From Lingula anatina (taxonomy: Eukaryota > Brachiopoda > Lingulata > Lingulida > Lingulidae): a stretch of 48,626 nt of DNA. Within the stretch, counting starts at the first letter, position 1. Every line of letters starts with the position of its first letter. This document shows, piece by piece, positions 34,230-45,267 of this stretch. Below the pieces are notes generated by a model. That model saw only the letters and a list, made by a program, of their open reading frames with translations. It had not been told where the DNA came from and ran no database searches. The DNA is taken from contig NW_019775480.1 of NCBI RefSeq assembly GCF_001039355.2, forward strand, positions 807,977-856,602. Direction: 5' to 3'. The translations under genes were made by a program, and so were the position numbers.

Positions 34230-35590
34230 ATAAACGAGTGTAGAGTTTTTATTGTGAAAATCGGGGAAACATATGGTAACTAAGGCAAAGGGTAGTACAT
34301 AGTGCGTAGTAATGAAAATGGTATTCTGTAGTCGATCTTGGCTTTAACGAAGTAGAGGACATGGTGTATATTTGCTATTTGAACAAACGAGGACTATGTT
34401 TTTTTTTATTTAGCCACACTTGAGTTTACCCTAAATCTATGCAGGGAACCCACGTACTAGTATACAGGATCCGTTATTCTGCAACCTGTATACAGTATAT
34501 ACATGTATATACATGCATACTGGTATCAAAGAGCCAACTACAAGTTGTCTCTGGCAAACACAATTAAATGCATTTTCACAATGAATTCATGTTAAAGGCA
34601 ACATAATCATTTATAGTATTTGAGGCCAGTGTAATGAATGAAGTAATTACCCCTGTTGCCTACCTATTCACTTGACAATCAAATAAGGCCCTTACTCTTT
34701 TCACCTGTTAATTGCATTGCATACTAGCTGATACTAACAGTGATGATGCAAGGGTCATATATAATTATATACCTGGGTTGGTCATGGGGGATTCATGCAG
34801 TCAGTGCAGGTAACAATTAAATCTTGTTTAGGTAACATATATTGCAGTTCAAAGTATTTGATGCCAGTGTTATGAATAACAATGTAATTACCAATATTTA
34901 TTATCTGTTCACTATAGTGAATCAGCTTGTACTCTGTTCTTCTGTAAGCAGACATTGGGTAAATGAATGGTTTTAAAATAAGTGGGATATTTTGCTCTTA
35001 TAGATCCCCATGTAGAATTAGACAAAGGAGTTTAAAATTATTTTGTGTTATCTTAAATACTGGTATATTACCACTAGTTGAATAATTTCAATAATTCATT
35101 TTAAAGTCACACTGCTATACACTGGTACACATGTAGTTTTTCTACCTATTCTGCAACATATTATTAGCTAAGGTTTCTCTTTCCTCAATTTTATCCTCAA
35201 ACAAGTTAAACTGTGGTCATGGGTAGTTATAATGAGTTTTTAGAGAGGAGAGTCTTTTTTACCAATTCAGTTCAATTTATTTCTGTACTAGTATATAAAT
35301 TATCATGGCCTTGTACAATGACAGCAATACAATTAGTGCATTACCACTCTGTAAATGGTATTTGCGTGGCCAGTTTGTGACTGAAAAAATATATCTTTAA
35401 TTTACATGATGCACACGACAAGTGTGAACTTAAAAGTGAAATAATGAAATATTCAAGCTAAGCAGTGAAATTTAACTTATTGGTGTTTATAAATTTATCA
35501 TAAACACAAAATCATGAAGCATGTGGTCACAATAACGTGTAATATAATATGGAGTGATTCAGATTTACAAGGAAGGGAGGAAGAGCTACA
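34230..35590. other. AT-rich stretch without recognised genes
   Basis: I see no conserved exon, long open frame or repeat structure here beyond short AT-rich runs. It is intergenic DNA upstream of MTREX. Confidence 0.5.
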
Positions 35591-35597
35591 ATTACAC

Positions 35598-35600
35598 AAA

Positions 35601-35639
<39 letters not shown>
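35598..35639. repeat. (TAAA)10 microsatellite
   Basis: A perfect tetranucleotide run of about 42 bases. Confidence 0.95.
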
Positions 35640-35856
35640 CACAGTTATTCAGATATAAAACGTGTCACTTCCCACTGCTGAGTCACTGTTCATACATTAA
35701 TATTTTTCAACAAGGAATATAATAGAAATTTCCAAGTAGAGATATTACTTAACTTTTTAAAAATTTATTTTATAATAAAATTTGAAAGGGAAGGTATATT
35801 ATCCTTGTTGGCACTGTTAAGCACTTTGCATAATTTACTTTTTGCATGGTGATCTA

Positions 35857-36846
35857 TATCAGCCTTAAAAATTGAGATTTATATATAGATATATATATAT
35901 GGTGAGAAAAGGAAGAATGTGTAATGGACCAAATAATACTTTTAAATCATCATATAATTAATTCAATCAGTGGATCGTATGGTTTTTATTCCCTTGAGGC
36001 ATTCATTGTATGTTCACACATTTGAAATTTATAATGTGTATATAAATACAAATGCAACATTAAATAATATTTCATACCTTAGGCTTATAAGTAGGCCTAC
36101 AAATCTTACACTTCATGTTTCAAGCCTGGTAATCTTTTAGAGATCAGTTATAACGAGTCCTTGTGTCTGCCCACCTTTATTTGAAGTTTATGATTTTTCT
36201 GATTGACATTTTAATTGATAAAGTAACACTTAGTACATAAAAAAGCTCAACAACACTGAAAAAGTGAGACAGTTTAATTGTAGCTCTTAATGAACCTTTA
36301 TTGCACCACATAAATTGTATATAGTTCAGTAAAATATCTAAATATATGTTCTGTTGGTGTTACCTGTTTTTATATCATTATATTTCATGTGCAGAATTTA
36401 ACAACCTTAGACAAAATATGGGAATCTCTTTAGCAAGATGAGAGCCCACAGTACCCACTTTCTGGAGGGTTTATGATAAAGAGGTCATTTATAATGATTT
36501 ATAATAAGGTACCCCACATGCTCTGGTCATTCCTTTCGCTGTCCTTGCGATCGTTCACCCACGCATCTGCGGGAAATTTGTACGGACAAATCTCCAAAAT
36601 GCTAAGCTCAAGTGTCTCTTTATATCTCTTCTGTGCTTTTAGGGATAGTCCCTCCCAATACTGTTACACTGCTTTGGTGTAAAAGGATGTTTAAATATAG
36701 CAAACCACGCTTTTTTGAGGAGCAATTTTTATCGTCCGTCCATTACAAACTATGGGGTAAAACCGGAAGTCGCATCAAATCGTCCCCCAAACAAATGTGG
36801 TTGTCAAGGGTCGGCCATCTTGTGACGTCGTGCCGACTTCTAGAAT
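35857..36846. repeat. 990-bp duplicated block, copy 1 (MTREX upstream region)
   Basis: Nearly identical to 38520-39482. Differences seen are a 27-bp segment present only here (after CCCCACATGC, about 36521-36547) and a handful of substitutions. This copy leads directly into the MTREX start codon at 36899, so it includes the probable promoter. Confidence 0.95.
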
Positions 36847-36898
36847 GGTTCACTGCGTAGCTATTCCCCATGTGCAGTGCAGACTACTGCGTAAAGTC

Positions 36899-38147
36899 AT
36901 GGATTTTGGAGATGATTTGTTTAGTGTTTTCGAGGAAAGCGGTCGTCAGTCAAAGGCGTCTGAAGATGAAAAAGCAAATCCGAATAACAGTGGACCAAAA
37001 GAAGCTGACAAAGACCAAAAAAAGAAGTAAGTATCAATTACAAACCATATTCATTATCTCTTCGACTCTTGGTCTAAACTGAATGAAAATATTCAAGCTA
37101 AAGTAAAACAAAAGTGAAAGAAATAACTAACCAAAAAGTGGAGTCATTTTAATACCCGAATCTGCAAGGGGCTGGGTGAGATCTAGTTTCAGATATATGA
37201 ACAGATAAATGAATTCTCCAACTTTCAAGGTTTCAGTGCAGAGCAAAGGAAATGGGTTTATTTATTTAGTAATTAAATACTATAAAATATAAAATAATGC
37301 CAACTTATTGTTATAGCATCTTGTACATATTATCATGTTAACAAACTAAAGGACCAGTGATAAGACATTTTCTCCTTTCATGGGGCTACCTCATTTTGGT
37401 TTGTATAAAATTTTTTTAAGTTACCTGATTTGGTTTAAAACAGGAAAATGGAGGGGGATATTCCATTTTGATATTCTCTCTTGCTGCCTCTGTTGAAAAT
37501 GTCATATTTTATTTCCAACCTGTTTATCTTTTCAGAGCACAAGAATTACTGCAAAAGGGAAAGAGGACTTTAGAAAGACTGGAAATAGAAACAGAAAACC
37601 CTGATGGAGTCAAAAAATCAAAAACAGATCTTTTGGCTGATATTAAGTAAGACTGGTTTCCTATACCTAAATCAATCTTACTGGTTTCCCATACCTAAAT
37701 CAATCTTACAAGATCTATGCATCGTCATTGGGTTTCTCGCTAAATTGCTTTCAGCTTAAGCGGCTTAGATGTCTGGCATGCCTACTGAAGCTGCTGAACG
37801 ATGATTAATTACCCCCTTACAGCTTCAGTAGGTGTGACAGACATCTAAGCCGCTTAAGTTGATTGCAATTTAGCAAGAATATCCTTGGAGATGGATCGAT
37901 CCACAGTTAGTACGATAGGGTCTGGGAATGGCCCTTAACATTCATTAAATTAATTGAATAAGGGATTAATTGTAATTTTTGTGTGATTTTCCAAAAAATA
38001 GAAGACTCTTTATATTTATCTTTATATTTGATTTTTAGCTTATCATGGTTTTAAAATGCTTTAAATTTAATTTTTAGCCAATCAGAAACCATGGCAGCTA
38101 GAATACAGATTCACAAGGTGGATACAGTTGAAGCTTGCTTACATGAG
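36899..38147 (+). CDS. MTREX: MTREX (Mtr4/SKIV2L2) N-terminal exons, gene truncated
   Basis: Exons 36899-37026, 37536-37646 and 38078-38147 join in phase and give 103 codons. MTREX is the nuclear DExH RNA helicase that feeds RNA to the exosome in the TRAMP, NEXT and PAXT complexes. The N-terminus MDFGDDLFSVFE matches the conserved exosome-contacting start of the family. TDLLADI and HKVDTVEACLHE match the segment just before the helicase core (human SLADLMP and VETVEGCTHEV). The charged middle (residues about 15-60) is the usual variable linker. The third exon ends at GAG|GTTAGT in phase 0. No RecA, arch, winged-helix or ratchet exons follow in the window, because the sequence breaks at the N at 38519. 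The gene is therefore partial for assembly reasons, not evidently a pseudogene. Confidence 0.88.
37654..37709. repeat. 28-bp tandem duplication just after MTREX exon 2
   Basis: Two units (37654-37681 and 37682-37709) start TGGTTTCC and end CAATCTTAC, with one difference. They begin a few bases after the exon's donor site. Confidence 0.8.
37731..37883. mobile_element. Foldback element, copy 2
   Basis: Inverted arms 37731-37793 and 37821-37883 are about 62 bp each and mostly complementary. They share CGCTAAATTG and AAGCGGCTTAGATGTCTG. The loop contains ACCCCCTTACAGC. It is related to the foldbacks at 18608 and 46447. It lies in MTREX intron 2. The right flank runs ...GGGAATGGCCC then TTAA. Confidence 0.75.
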
Positions 38148-38212
38148 GTTAGTTAAAACTACATAATATGCTTTTGTGCTAATGTGTCTACTTTTAACAA
38201 CAAACAGTGCTC

Positions 38213-38518
38213 AGTTTTTATGTACAGACACAGATGTGTCTGTACATATTGCCATCACCTGCGTCTGTCGTCGCCGATGGCGATGCCGATGCCGATGCCG
38301 TCGCCGTGCACTTTCCTTGTAAACACGATAAGTGGAAGGCAGTTTTACTTTTTGGCTTTATATTTACAGAGCTGATGAATATTCATAAAACGCAGGTCAA
38401 GTTCGAAAATCAGCATGATCGGGCCATTACTGTAGAAGTTATGCTGTTTTTTCACTTTTCAGCATATATGCAACATTGTAAACACATTTTAAGGAAAACC
38501 GTTAGGTCTATTGTCATG
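38213..38518 (-). mobile_element. Pearl/CvA-like element, copy C (cut off at an N join)
   Basis: In reverse orientation to copies A and B: the hairpin at 38220-38247, the GC-rich block (about 38258-38307, with GATGCC/GACGCC units), then core sequence including GTTCGAAAATCAGCATGATC. It ends within a core repeat at the N at 38519, after which unrelated duplicated sequence begins. It lies in the intron after MTREX exon 3. Confidence 0.8.
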
Positions 38519-38519
38519 N

Positions 38520-39482
38520 TATCAGCCTTAAAAATTGAGATTTATATATAGATATATATATATGGTGAGAAAAGGAAGAATGTGTAATGGACCAAATAAT
38601 ACTTTTAAATCATCATATAATTAATTCAATCAGTGGATCGTATGGTTTTTATTCCCTTGAGGCATTCATTGTATGTTCACACATTTGAAATTTATAATGT
38701 GTATATAAATACAAATGCAACATTAAATAATATTTCATACCTTAGGCTTATAAGTAGGCCTACAAATCTTACACTTCATGTTTCAAGCCTGGTAATCTTT
38801 TAGAGATCAGTTATAACGAGTCCTTGTGTCTGCCCACCTTTATTTGAAGTTTATGATTTTTCTGATTGACATTTTAATTGATAAAGTAACACTTAGTACA
38901 TAAAAAAGCTCAACAACACTGAAAAAGTGAGACAGTTTAATTGTAGCTCTTAATGGACCTTTATTGCACCACATAAATTGTATATAGTTCAGTAAAATAT
39001 CTAAATATATGTTCTGTTGGTGTTACCTGTTTTTATATCATTATATTTCATGTGCAGAATTTAACAACCTTAGACAAAATATGGGAATCTCTGTAGCAAG
39101 ATGAGAGCCCACAGTACCCACTTTCTGGAGGGTTTATGATAAAGAGGTCATTTATAATGATTTATAATAAGGTACCCCACATGCGATCGTTCACCCACGC
39201 ATCTGCGGGAAATTTGTACGGACAAATCTCCAAAATGCTAAGCTCAAGTGTCTCTTTATATCTCTTCTGTGCTTTTAGGGATAGTCCCTCCCAATACTGT
39301 TACACTGCTTTGGTGTAAAAGGTTGGTCAAATATAGCAAACCACGCTTTTTTGAGGAGCAATTTTTATCGTCCGTCCATTACAAACTATGGGGTAAAACC
39401 GGAAGTCGCATCAAATCGTCCCCCAAACAAATGTGGTTGTCAAGGGTCGGCCATCTTGTGACGTCGTGCCGACTTCTAGAAT
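38520..39482. repeat. 963-bp duplicated block, copy 2
   Basis: A near-identical direct copy of 35857-36846 lacking 27 bp. It starts immediately after the N at 38519 and diverges from copy 1 exactly after TCTAGAAT, 53 bp before where the MTREX ATG would be. The very low divergence fits two alleles of one locus better than an old duplication. Confidence 0.95.
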
Positions 39483-39631
39483 AGACGCGCAAAAGAAATA
39501 TCGTACAAATGTAACTGGAAAATGATTATTTAATATCAGATAAAATAGATATGCGTAAAACTAATATTTCTCTTCACAGTTATCACCTTTAACAGTGTGT
39601 TTTTTTATTTAATTTTATTTTATTTTGTTAC

Positions 39632-39858
39632 ACACACTGGACAATAGAAGTGAACCAATATTTGGGGGAGATAAATGACTCTGGAATGATATGCTCCTGG
39701 TATCATTTTATAAACATCAAATTTCACAAAAAAAAAAAAAAAAAGAATACAATTCCATAGTACAGCGGTTTTATACTCATTAGTCGTATTAAGAGTAGAC
39801 CCAGGCATTATAACTTTCATTACTCTGCAGGGGGTGACACTTCTTTTGTCCAGTGTGT
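39632..39858. mobile_element. MITE with ACACACTGGACAATAGAAGTG ends, copy 1
   Basis: The left end ACACACTGGACAATAGAAG is inverted at the right end (CTTTTGTCCAGTGTGT). It shares most of its length with 46109-46345, including GGGGGAGATAAATGACT, GATATGCTCCTGGTATC and ACAGCGGTTTTATACTCATTA. I could not establish a target duplication. Its right edge abuts the coding-like exon at 39866-39981. Confidence 0.75.
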
Positions 39859-39865
39859 TTATTTA

Positions 39866-39981
39866 CCTCCTTTTTTGATTTTCCTCAATTTTTCTGCCGC
39901 CATCCCTATCATGTGCATTTTTGAGCCACAATTTGATGCATGTGTCTTATTCAGCCTCGGTAGCTCTCGATCTACCTGCAT
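39866..39981 (-). CDS. Coding-like exon, unknown minus-strand gene
   Basis: On the minus strand an acceptor (TTTTCACAG) is followed by an open stretch beginning MQVDRELPRLNKTH and ending GMAAEKLRKIKKG, then GTAAAT. It may use that donor or read into a TAA at 39859, which lies at the edge of a MITE. It is basic and probably helical. The upstream exon at 40660-40871 ends in phase 1, which would read this exon in another frame, so the link between them is doubtful. Confidence 0.3.
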
Positions 39982-40392
39982 CTGTGAAAATATAAAAACT
40001 TAACTTAATCCTCCTATCTTAACAGTACTAAATTGGACAGTAAACAAAAATGGTTCAAACAGGAGTTACAGAACGGAATGGTCTCATCAAAGGACAGAAA
40101 TAGGTTGATATGCGTTTATCCTTAAGAGAATATATGTAAAAAGCATAAAAAGACAAAGTTGTTCAGAAGAAACAACCTTTATATTTTGAACTGTAACTTT
40201 ACTTCAGGATCATAATAATACAATTAATATGTAAAAATATATCTGAGCAAACATTATTTGATCATTACGAAATGCAAACATTCCATTGCTTTTGTAAGGG
40301 CCAGGTTTTTTAGTGCAACCTTTCCGCACTTCCCAATCCAGTTACACTGGCATGCAATATGTTAGTTTTAAAAATAGTAGACATGATCCTAT

Positions 40393-40453
40393 CTACACTG
40401 TACCATTTCCTTGGAGGAAAACCCTCCCAGTGTGGCAAGGTGGTTTGACTACT
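40393..40453 (-). CDS. Possible terminal exon of the 40.7-kb gene
   Basis: A minus-strand acceptor (TTTATTTCAG) is followed, in the phase left by exon 40660-40871, by a short frame reading VVKPPCHTGRVFLQGNG to a TAG at about 40393. Another frame of the same DNA is also open and longer, so the assignment is weak. Confidence 0.25.
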
Positions 40454-40659
40454 GAAATAAATATAAATATTCTTAATTAGTAAAGCACATTTATATATAT
40501 ACATACAACAAATGATAAGTGTTCAGATTAAAATGTTATATTAATCATTTATCAAATAACTACTATTTTAAAAATAAACTTAATTATTTATTCCATATGT
40601 AGCTTCGGCACAACAATCACTACATTAATTTTAATCATACTATTATTTTTTAAACTTAC

Positions 40660-40871
40660 CAGTAGGGCCTAATTTCATTTTATGCTTATCTTTAAGTATG
40701 TTTTCAACCCTTGCCACATCTTCTCTAGTCTCCATAGGAAATGCAAACTCGTCAGTTGAGACAGTATTGTCATCAGGACTTCTGTTCTGTTTCAATTTTT
40801 GCTCTAACCTTGTAAGAACAATAATGTTATTCTTCACCATCTGCAGGAGGGTGGTGAAGATGAAACGATCT
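40660..40871 (-). CDS. Exon of an unrecognised gene, possibly DUF4806-like
   Basis: It has a clean acceptor (GTTTTCAG) and donor (GTAAGT) and 212 coding bases: 1 + 70 codons + 1. It begins DRFIFTTLLQMVKNN, continues through a Lys/Gln-rich helix and an acidic Ser/Asp linker, and has FAFPMETREDVARVENILKD. The last motif resembles the opening of DUF4806 (FPl.t.e....e..L.d), a domain seen in uncharacterised invertebrate proteins. The match covers only about 20 residues. The exon itself is convincing; the family is tentative. Confidence 0.45.
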
Positions 40872-41187
40872 CTGAAAACCATAATACAAATAATTTATCA
40901 GTAAAAATAAAGAAATCAGATTGGAATTTGATAAAAAAAAATACCTTAAAATGACCACACAATGCATCATGTACACTTCCATAATAATATGGCTAGTCTT
41001 AATTTAATTAACACCGACTTGCCTTTTTAAAAACATGAAAAATCTGAACATTACAAATATGCATATATATGCCAGATATTGGTGGTCAGAACACAAAGCA
41101 ACTCGAATTCAAACTGTATTATCTCTTCACATATTGGTCAGTTATAAAGGACCAATTTTTCTATATATTGTCTTATTCATCACCTTT

Positions 41188-41245
41188 CTACATGATCCGT
41201 AGGAAATTAATGGCTACTTCATCATCTGAATAATTTTCAGTTAAC
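41188..41245 (-). CDS. Possible short terminal exon
   Basis: A minus-strand acceptor (TTATTTAG) is followed by LTENYSDDEVAINFLRIM and a TAG at 41188. The acidic, amphipathic C-terminus looks protein-like, but it is very short and no upstream exon with matching phase was identified. Confidence 0.2.
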
Positions 41246-41298
41246 CTAAATAAAAAAATACTGTTAGTAGTAATTTATCTCAGCGAGGGTTTTATTTA

Positions 41299-41323
41299 TT
41301 TATTTATTTATTTATTTAATTTT
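41299..41323. repeat. (TTTA)n microsatellite
   Basis: A short perfect TTTA run. Confidence 0.85.
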
Positions 41324-42348
41324 TACAAATTTAAGCGAGTCTCTTGAGAATTTTAACGAGCCGGGCCGCCTCGCTGCTGTGAATTCAGAGGAGACCGTGA
41401 TGTGTAAATGTTTTGAAATAATAATACTTCAAGAGAAGATCCCTGATAGTCAAGGGTTTGATAAATTGAAATACGAAATAAAGGTGGCGGTCACAACTAC
41501 CAAATTGAATGAGCAATTAGTCGCATCCATCTCGTTGGAGTGCAGCGCAGTTTTCAAGTCATCATATATGTCAGGCATTTTGCCGATATTTTAATAATAA
41601 TATTTAGCTAGGCAGGACCACAAAAGAAAAAGGGCCAATGTTCACTGGTTATATTCTTAGGTTTATTTTAAGATACAAACTTTAATTTTTCCAATTGTTA
41701 TCAATATCATTCATAAATCTATTAATTATGGGTCTTTTCCATTTTAATCCTTATTAAAATGAATTTTACGTAAATAAAAGCCACAGAAAACCCTTCATAA
41801 CACACTGATACACTACATTTTTTTTAATATATACACTTTGGAAATGTAAACCTTTTAATTGACTCGATCTTTTCAATAGTCAAAAATTACCAAACTTTCA
41901 AATACAAATACGAATCTCATAACAATTTTTTTTTTCATACCTATATCTTATAGATCTAGGGCTATAGAAGGTGGAGCTTTCGCGTTTTGTTTCTTCCACT
42001 CAATAACAATGTTCTAATTTCCAGAATTTATTTTAAAAAACCTGTTTTAAAAATCAACATTTTTCCTACATGTAGGCCTACATTGAAAATATCTGGCAAT
42101 CAGTGTATTTAAATATTATAAAAAGCACCATTTTCCCCGCTATATCCTTTATTGCATTGCAATCTCTTTAAAACTGCTGACGCTATTGGACTTGTAAATA
42201 AGTAACGTTACTTTCTTTCTTTTTATGGGTGGGAGGGAGAGGCGGCCCGATCTATATGTATACATGTACGGTAACTGTCACTAAGCGTAAACATAAGAAC
42301 GAAATGTATGCAGTTATCCTATAGAATGAGAAAAATCTTTAAACTGAC

Positions 42349-42499
42349 CGATTTGATACACAGCAAGCAGTTTGCCTTCTTTTAGGTGTCCATGTTTGAA
42401 TTTGATATAAACAGGTTTGTAGTTAAGAGGAGAAGCACATGAACCTTGGACAAAAATGTCATTCGTTTGACCGCTGTGCAACATTACACACGTAGTCAT
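42349..42499 (-). CDS. Possible first coding exon, unknown minus-strand gene
   Basis: ATG at 42499 opens 50 codons (MTTCVMLHSGQTNDIFVQ ... GKLLAVYQI) and ends at a donor-like GTCAGT at 42348. It lies upstream of the 40.7-kb exon on the same strand and could be its 5' exon, but no phase-matched joining exon was found. Confidence 0.25.
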
Positions 42500-42509
42500 T
42501 GATAAGACA

Positions 42510-42665
42510 AATGATAAGGTAAATGATCAACTCAATTCAAATAATGATAAAGTAACTCTACTTGGACTTTGCAGAACGCTGATATAATTAAGCTCTTGAC
42601 TCTTTATCTCATATATTAAATTGAATTTACTTATCTGTTGTTGCATCAGAATTGAAAATATATCT
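42510..42665. repeat. Diverged duplicate tract (partner 45655-45962)
   Basis: Shares GATAAAGTWWCTCTACTTGGACT, CTGATATAA and ATCAGAATTGAAAATAT in order with 45655-45962. The partner copy carries an extra insertion of about 156 bp. Confidence 0.7.
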
Positions 42666-42674
42666 TCTGAAATT

Positions 42675-42677
<3 letters not shown>

Positions 42678-42756
<79 letters not shown>
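42678..42756. repeat. (TA)n microsatellite
   Basis: A perfect 79-base TA run, palindromic and likely unstable in length. Confidence 0.95.
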
Positions 42757-42759
<3 letters not shown>

Positions 42760-43770
42760 ATATATTAAATCAGATCTATGGCCATCAACTGCTTTCATGC
42801 AAGGGGATTAATAATTGGGCCAGAAAGGTGAAAGACATGTAAACGTGTCTTAGACTATCTCATGTCTGGGAGCATCAAAACATTGGATGTAGCATATTAT
42901 CTAAAATATATGAAGCACGTTAAAATGATAATTTAATTTAGGAAATTCGTGTAAAAATCCAAGAACCATATGAGTTTTTATTATTCAGACACTTGACGGA
43001 CAGCCTTGACCTGCAATACTACCTGAGAAAAAATATGTCTTTAAAACAAGACAAATGATATGTAAATTTAGAATATCAGACCATAAACTCATGATTGAAA
43101 ACAGGAAATAATGCAACGTGCCAAAAGAAGACGAAAAAGTATGCTATCCGACTAAAAATTCATAGAGGATGAATTTCATTTTGTCTGTATTTACCCACGT
43201 TACAGTGATCTAAGGGAAAACATATTCTAAGTTTTACTGGCAGAATTGGTATTCAAACTTATACAATTACTTGGAACTGAAAATTTAACAGATAGCAGAA
43301 ATCTTGTCAAACTTTTCATGGAAGCCAGCAAGCGCCGGGAAAGCATAGATATCACTACTCCCATAAGATGACGACAATGGTCTTTGTCTAGGAGGAGATG
43401 TAGGGACAGTAATTTTTATTCACCTAATGATACAAACCTAAAAGTACATCCACCCTAGCAGATAAAGCTGTCGTAAAAGACATGGTTGTTTCCCAGAAGG
43501 ATAAAAAAAAATTCAAAATGATTCTGAATTATGATATTTACTTGTATATAATGCAAACCAAATAAAATGTTAAAGCTATCATTTTTTTATTTATTACAAA
43601 GGGAATTAATATTTAAACAGTACCGAGTGAAACTGGTGAGAGTTACCAAAATTTCTTGATTACACCCTGTACATCGCAGTAGAGTTTGTCATCCTGTGTT
43701 AACGGGGCACAATCAGATCTCTAACGCACAAATTATAGCGCTATAGCTACTGACGCAGCAATATTACCAT
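42760..43770. other. No recognised gene
   Basis: AT-rich sequence without convincing exons or inverted repeats on either strand. Confidence 0.45.
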
Positions 43771-43782
43771 CAAACAACCACT

Positions 43783-44225
43783 ACTGCTCCAAAAACCGGG
43801 TTTTACCGTTTTTTTATGATGAAATAGGTGTTTATTTCACATGTTAATACCACTAAAAGTGAATACCTATCTTACTGATGTTGATGTGTCTCGGATTAAG
43901 CCTAAATTTACTGTAATCTCCCCTCAAATACAGATAAAGTATACTACTCAAACAGAACTTCTCGACCCAATTAATGCGTGTTGATATCACACTGCCTGGC
44001 TTTGGTATGGGACAAATACAAATCATATGATCTATTTTCTTTCACATCGAGGCTGAAAGAATATGTATCAACATATTCAGTGGGTATTTTTGTGATACAT
44101 ACAGCGGTAGACCCGGCGAAACATCGGTACTGCTAACGGAAGAATATATGGGTGAACTTTGAATTCCATTTGCTCTAATTAAGTTATTTTGATAAAAGAA
44201 ATACATTTCATCTTTTTGTCCTGCA
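43783..44225. repeat. Diverged duplicate tract (partner 47176-47580)
   Basis: In the same order as the partner: CCGGGTTTTAC, TTGATGTGTCTCG, GTTGATATCACACTGCC, GGGACAAATACAA and GCTAACGGAAG. Many substitutions and small indels indicate an old duplication. Confidence 0.75.
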
Positions 44226-44829
44226 ACTCTCATACACAACTAATAGCACCATGACTGTTGACACAAAAATGCTAACTTCAAACAACCAACTAGAATGAGT
44301 CAACCTGACTGCGCAATTTATATTCACAGTATTGGAAAAACTCACGTCCATGATACAGTGCCGCCGGAATCTCCCCTTACTTACCCTCCGGGTCGCACGG
44401 ACGGCCTGGCTCGGTTACTATGGAAATAACATTGAACGCTGTTTGGTTTCTGTTAACAATAGTTCCATACCCTGCCCGTCGGGCAATTGTCGTGACAAAC
44501 TTTCTGTTAACAAAAGAGCCTAACCCTAGCTAGCTGAGATAAAGATCGAAGGTGAGCGTGGTCGCAATTAAGTGTTCGTCCAAGCGTTAATTGACCTTTA
44601 ATGCGCGGTGGCTTCACTCTACTTTGATCACTCTACTCTGATACGGAGATTTTAAGTATAAGAACTTGCCAACGGTGATTTTTAAAAGTCGCTTTCCCAA
44701 AAAGATTCGGTGATGACAGCAATTTTCGTGTACATTGTAGCTATAAATTGATTGAATTTACATAGAGTTTAAGAAATGAATTTATGAGTTTATTAAAGAT
44801 CAAATAAAACACTACTTGTACATGTAATA

Positions 44830-44835
44830 TTTATT
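44830..44835 (-). terminator. Poly(A) signal after the BEN-like exon
   Basis: AATAAA on the minus strand, 34 bases after the stop at 44869. Confidence 0.35.
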
Positions 44836-44868
44836 AGGCTTCAAACTGTCTTTACTATATACATATTG

Positions 44869-45267
44869 TTAACAAGATCGAAATTTATTTTTATAGTATG
44901 TCCTTATATTTCTATTAGTTTTGTTCATAGACGAAATGCATTTTTTTTTCCAAAAAGACTTATCAGTTGTTTCAGTGATAAACATTTTGTTAGCCATATC
45001 TTTAATATAGTTCAGTCTATATTTGCATATAGGATCTCGCCCATCTACACCCGTAACATTTCTGTCCTTTCGTATTCGTTCATCAATCGTAAACAACCTT
45101 CCCATTAACTGAACGCAAAAGTTGTCTGGGGAACTGGCCCGTTGTCGAATTTCGAATATTTCTTTATTTGACAAGGCGACGGGTGGCCGGCCGAAAGACT
45201 GATTCCTTGATTCTGTAGGACACAAAGTAGGAACTGTTTCTCTATCATTGTTTGATATGTAATTCAA
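44869..45267 (-). CDS. Terminal exon or remnant of a possible BEN-like protein
   Basis: A minus-strand frame of about 132 codons stops at 44869. It has no ATG at its upstream end (the first codon there is TTG, with TGA six codons upstream), so it is an exon reached by splicing or a remnant. It contains NFCVQLMGRLFTIDERIR, then RNVTGVDGRDPICKYRL, NYIKDMANKMF and FWKKKCISSMNKTNRNIR. The layout (LxxxLF, a 'TG' turn, basic residues, RL-x-IK, W-x-x-C-I) resembles BEN domains, which bind DNA or chromatin partners and occur in transposon-rich invertebrate genomes. This is pattern recognition only. The good codon structure argues for recent or current coding. Confidence 0.45.
   Translation of the reverse strand: MNYISNNDRETVPTLCPTESRNQSFGRPPVALSNKEIFEIRQRASSPDNFCVQLMGRLFTIDERIRKDRNVTGVDGRDPICKYRLNYIKDMANKMFITETTDKSFWKKKCISSMNKTNRNIRTYYKNKFRSC

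Noticed and set aside
36473-36860. Open frames of 69-82 codons, also seen at 39136-39484
   Set aside because: They lie in the duplicated MTREX upstream block, show no splice or protein signature, and the first copy has the 27-bp indel inside one frame.
38207-38551. Plus-strand frame of 114 codons
   Set aside because: A translation of pearl copy C that crosses the N join.
41379-41594. Plus-strand frame of 71 codons
   Set aside because: Part of it is a tract repeated at 46775-46862, where the frame is not kept.
42621-42842. Frame with an Ile-Tyr repeat
   Set aside because: It is the translation of the (TA)n microsatellite.
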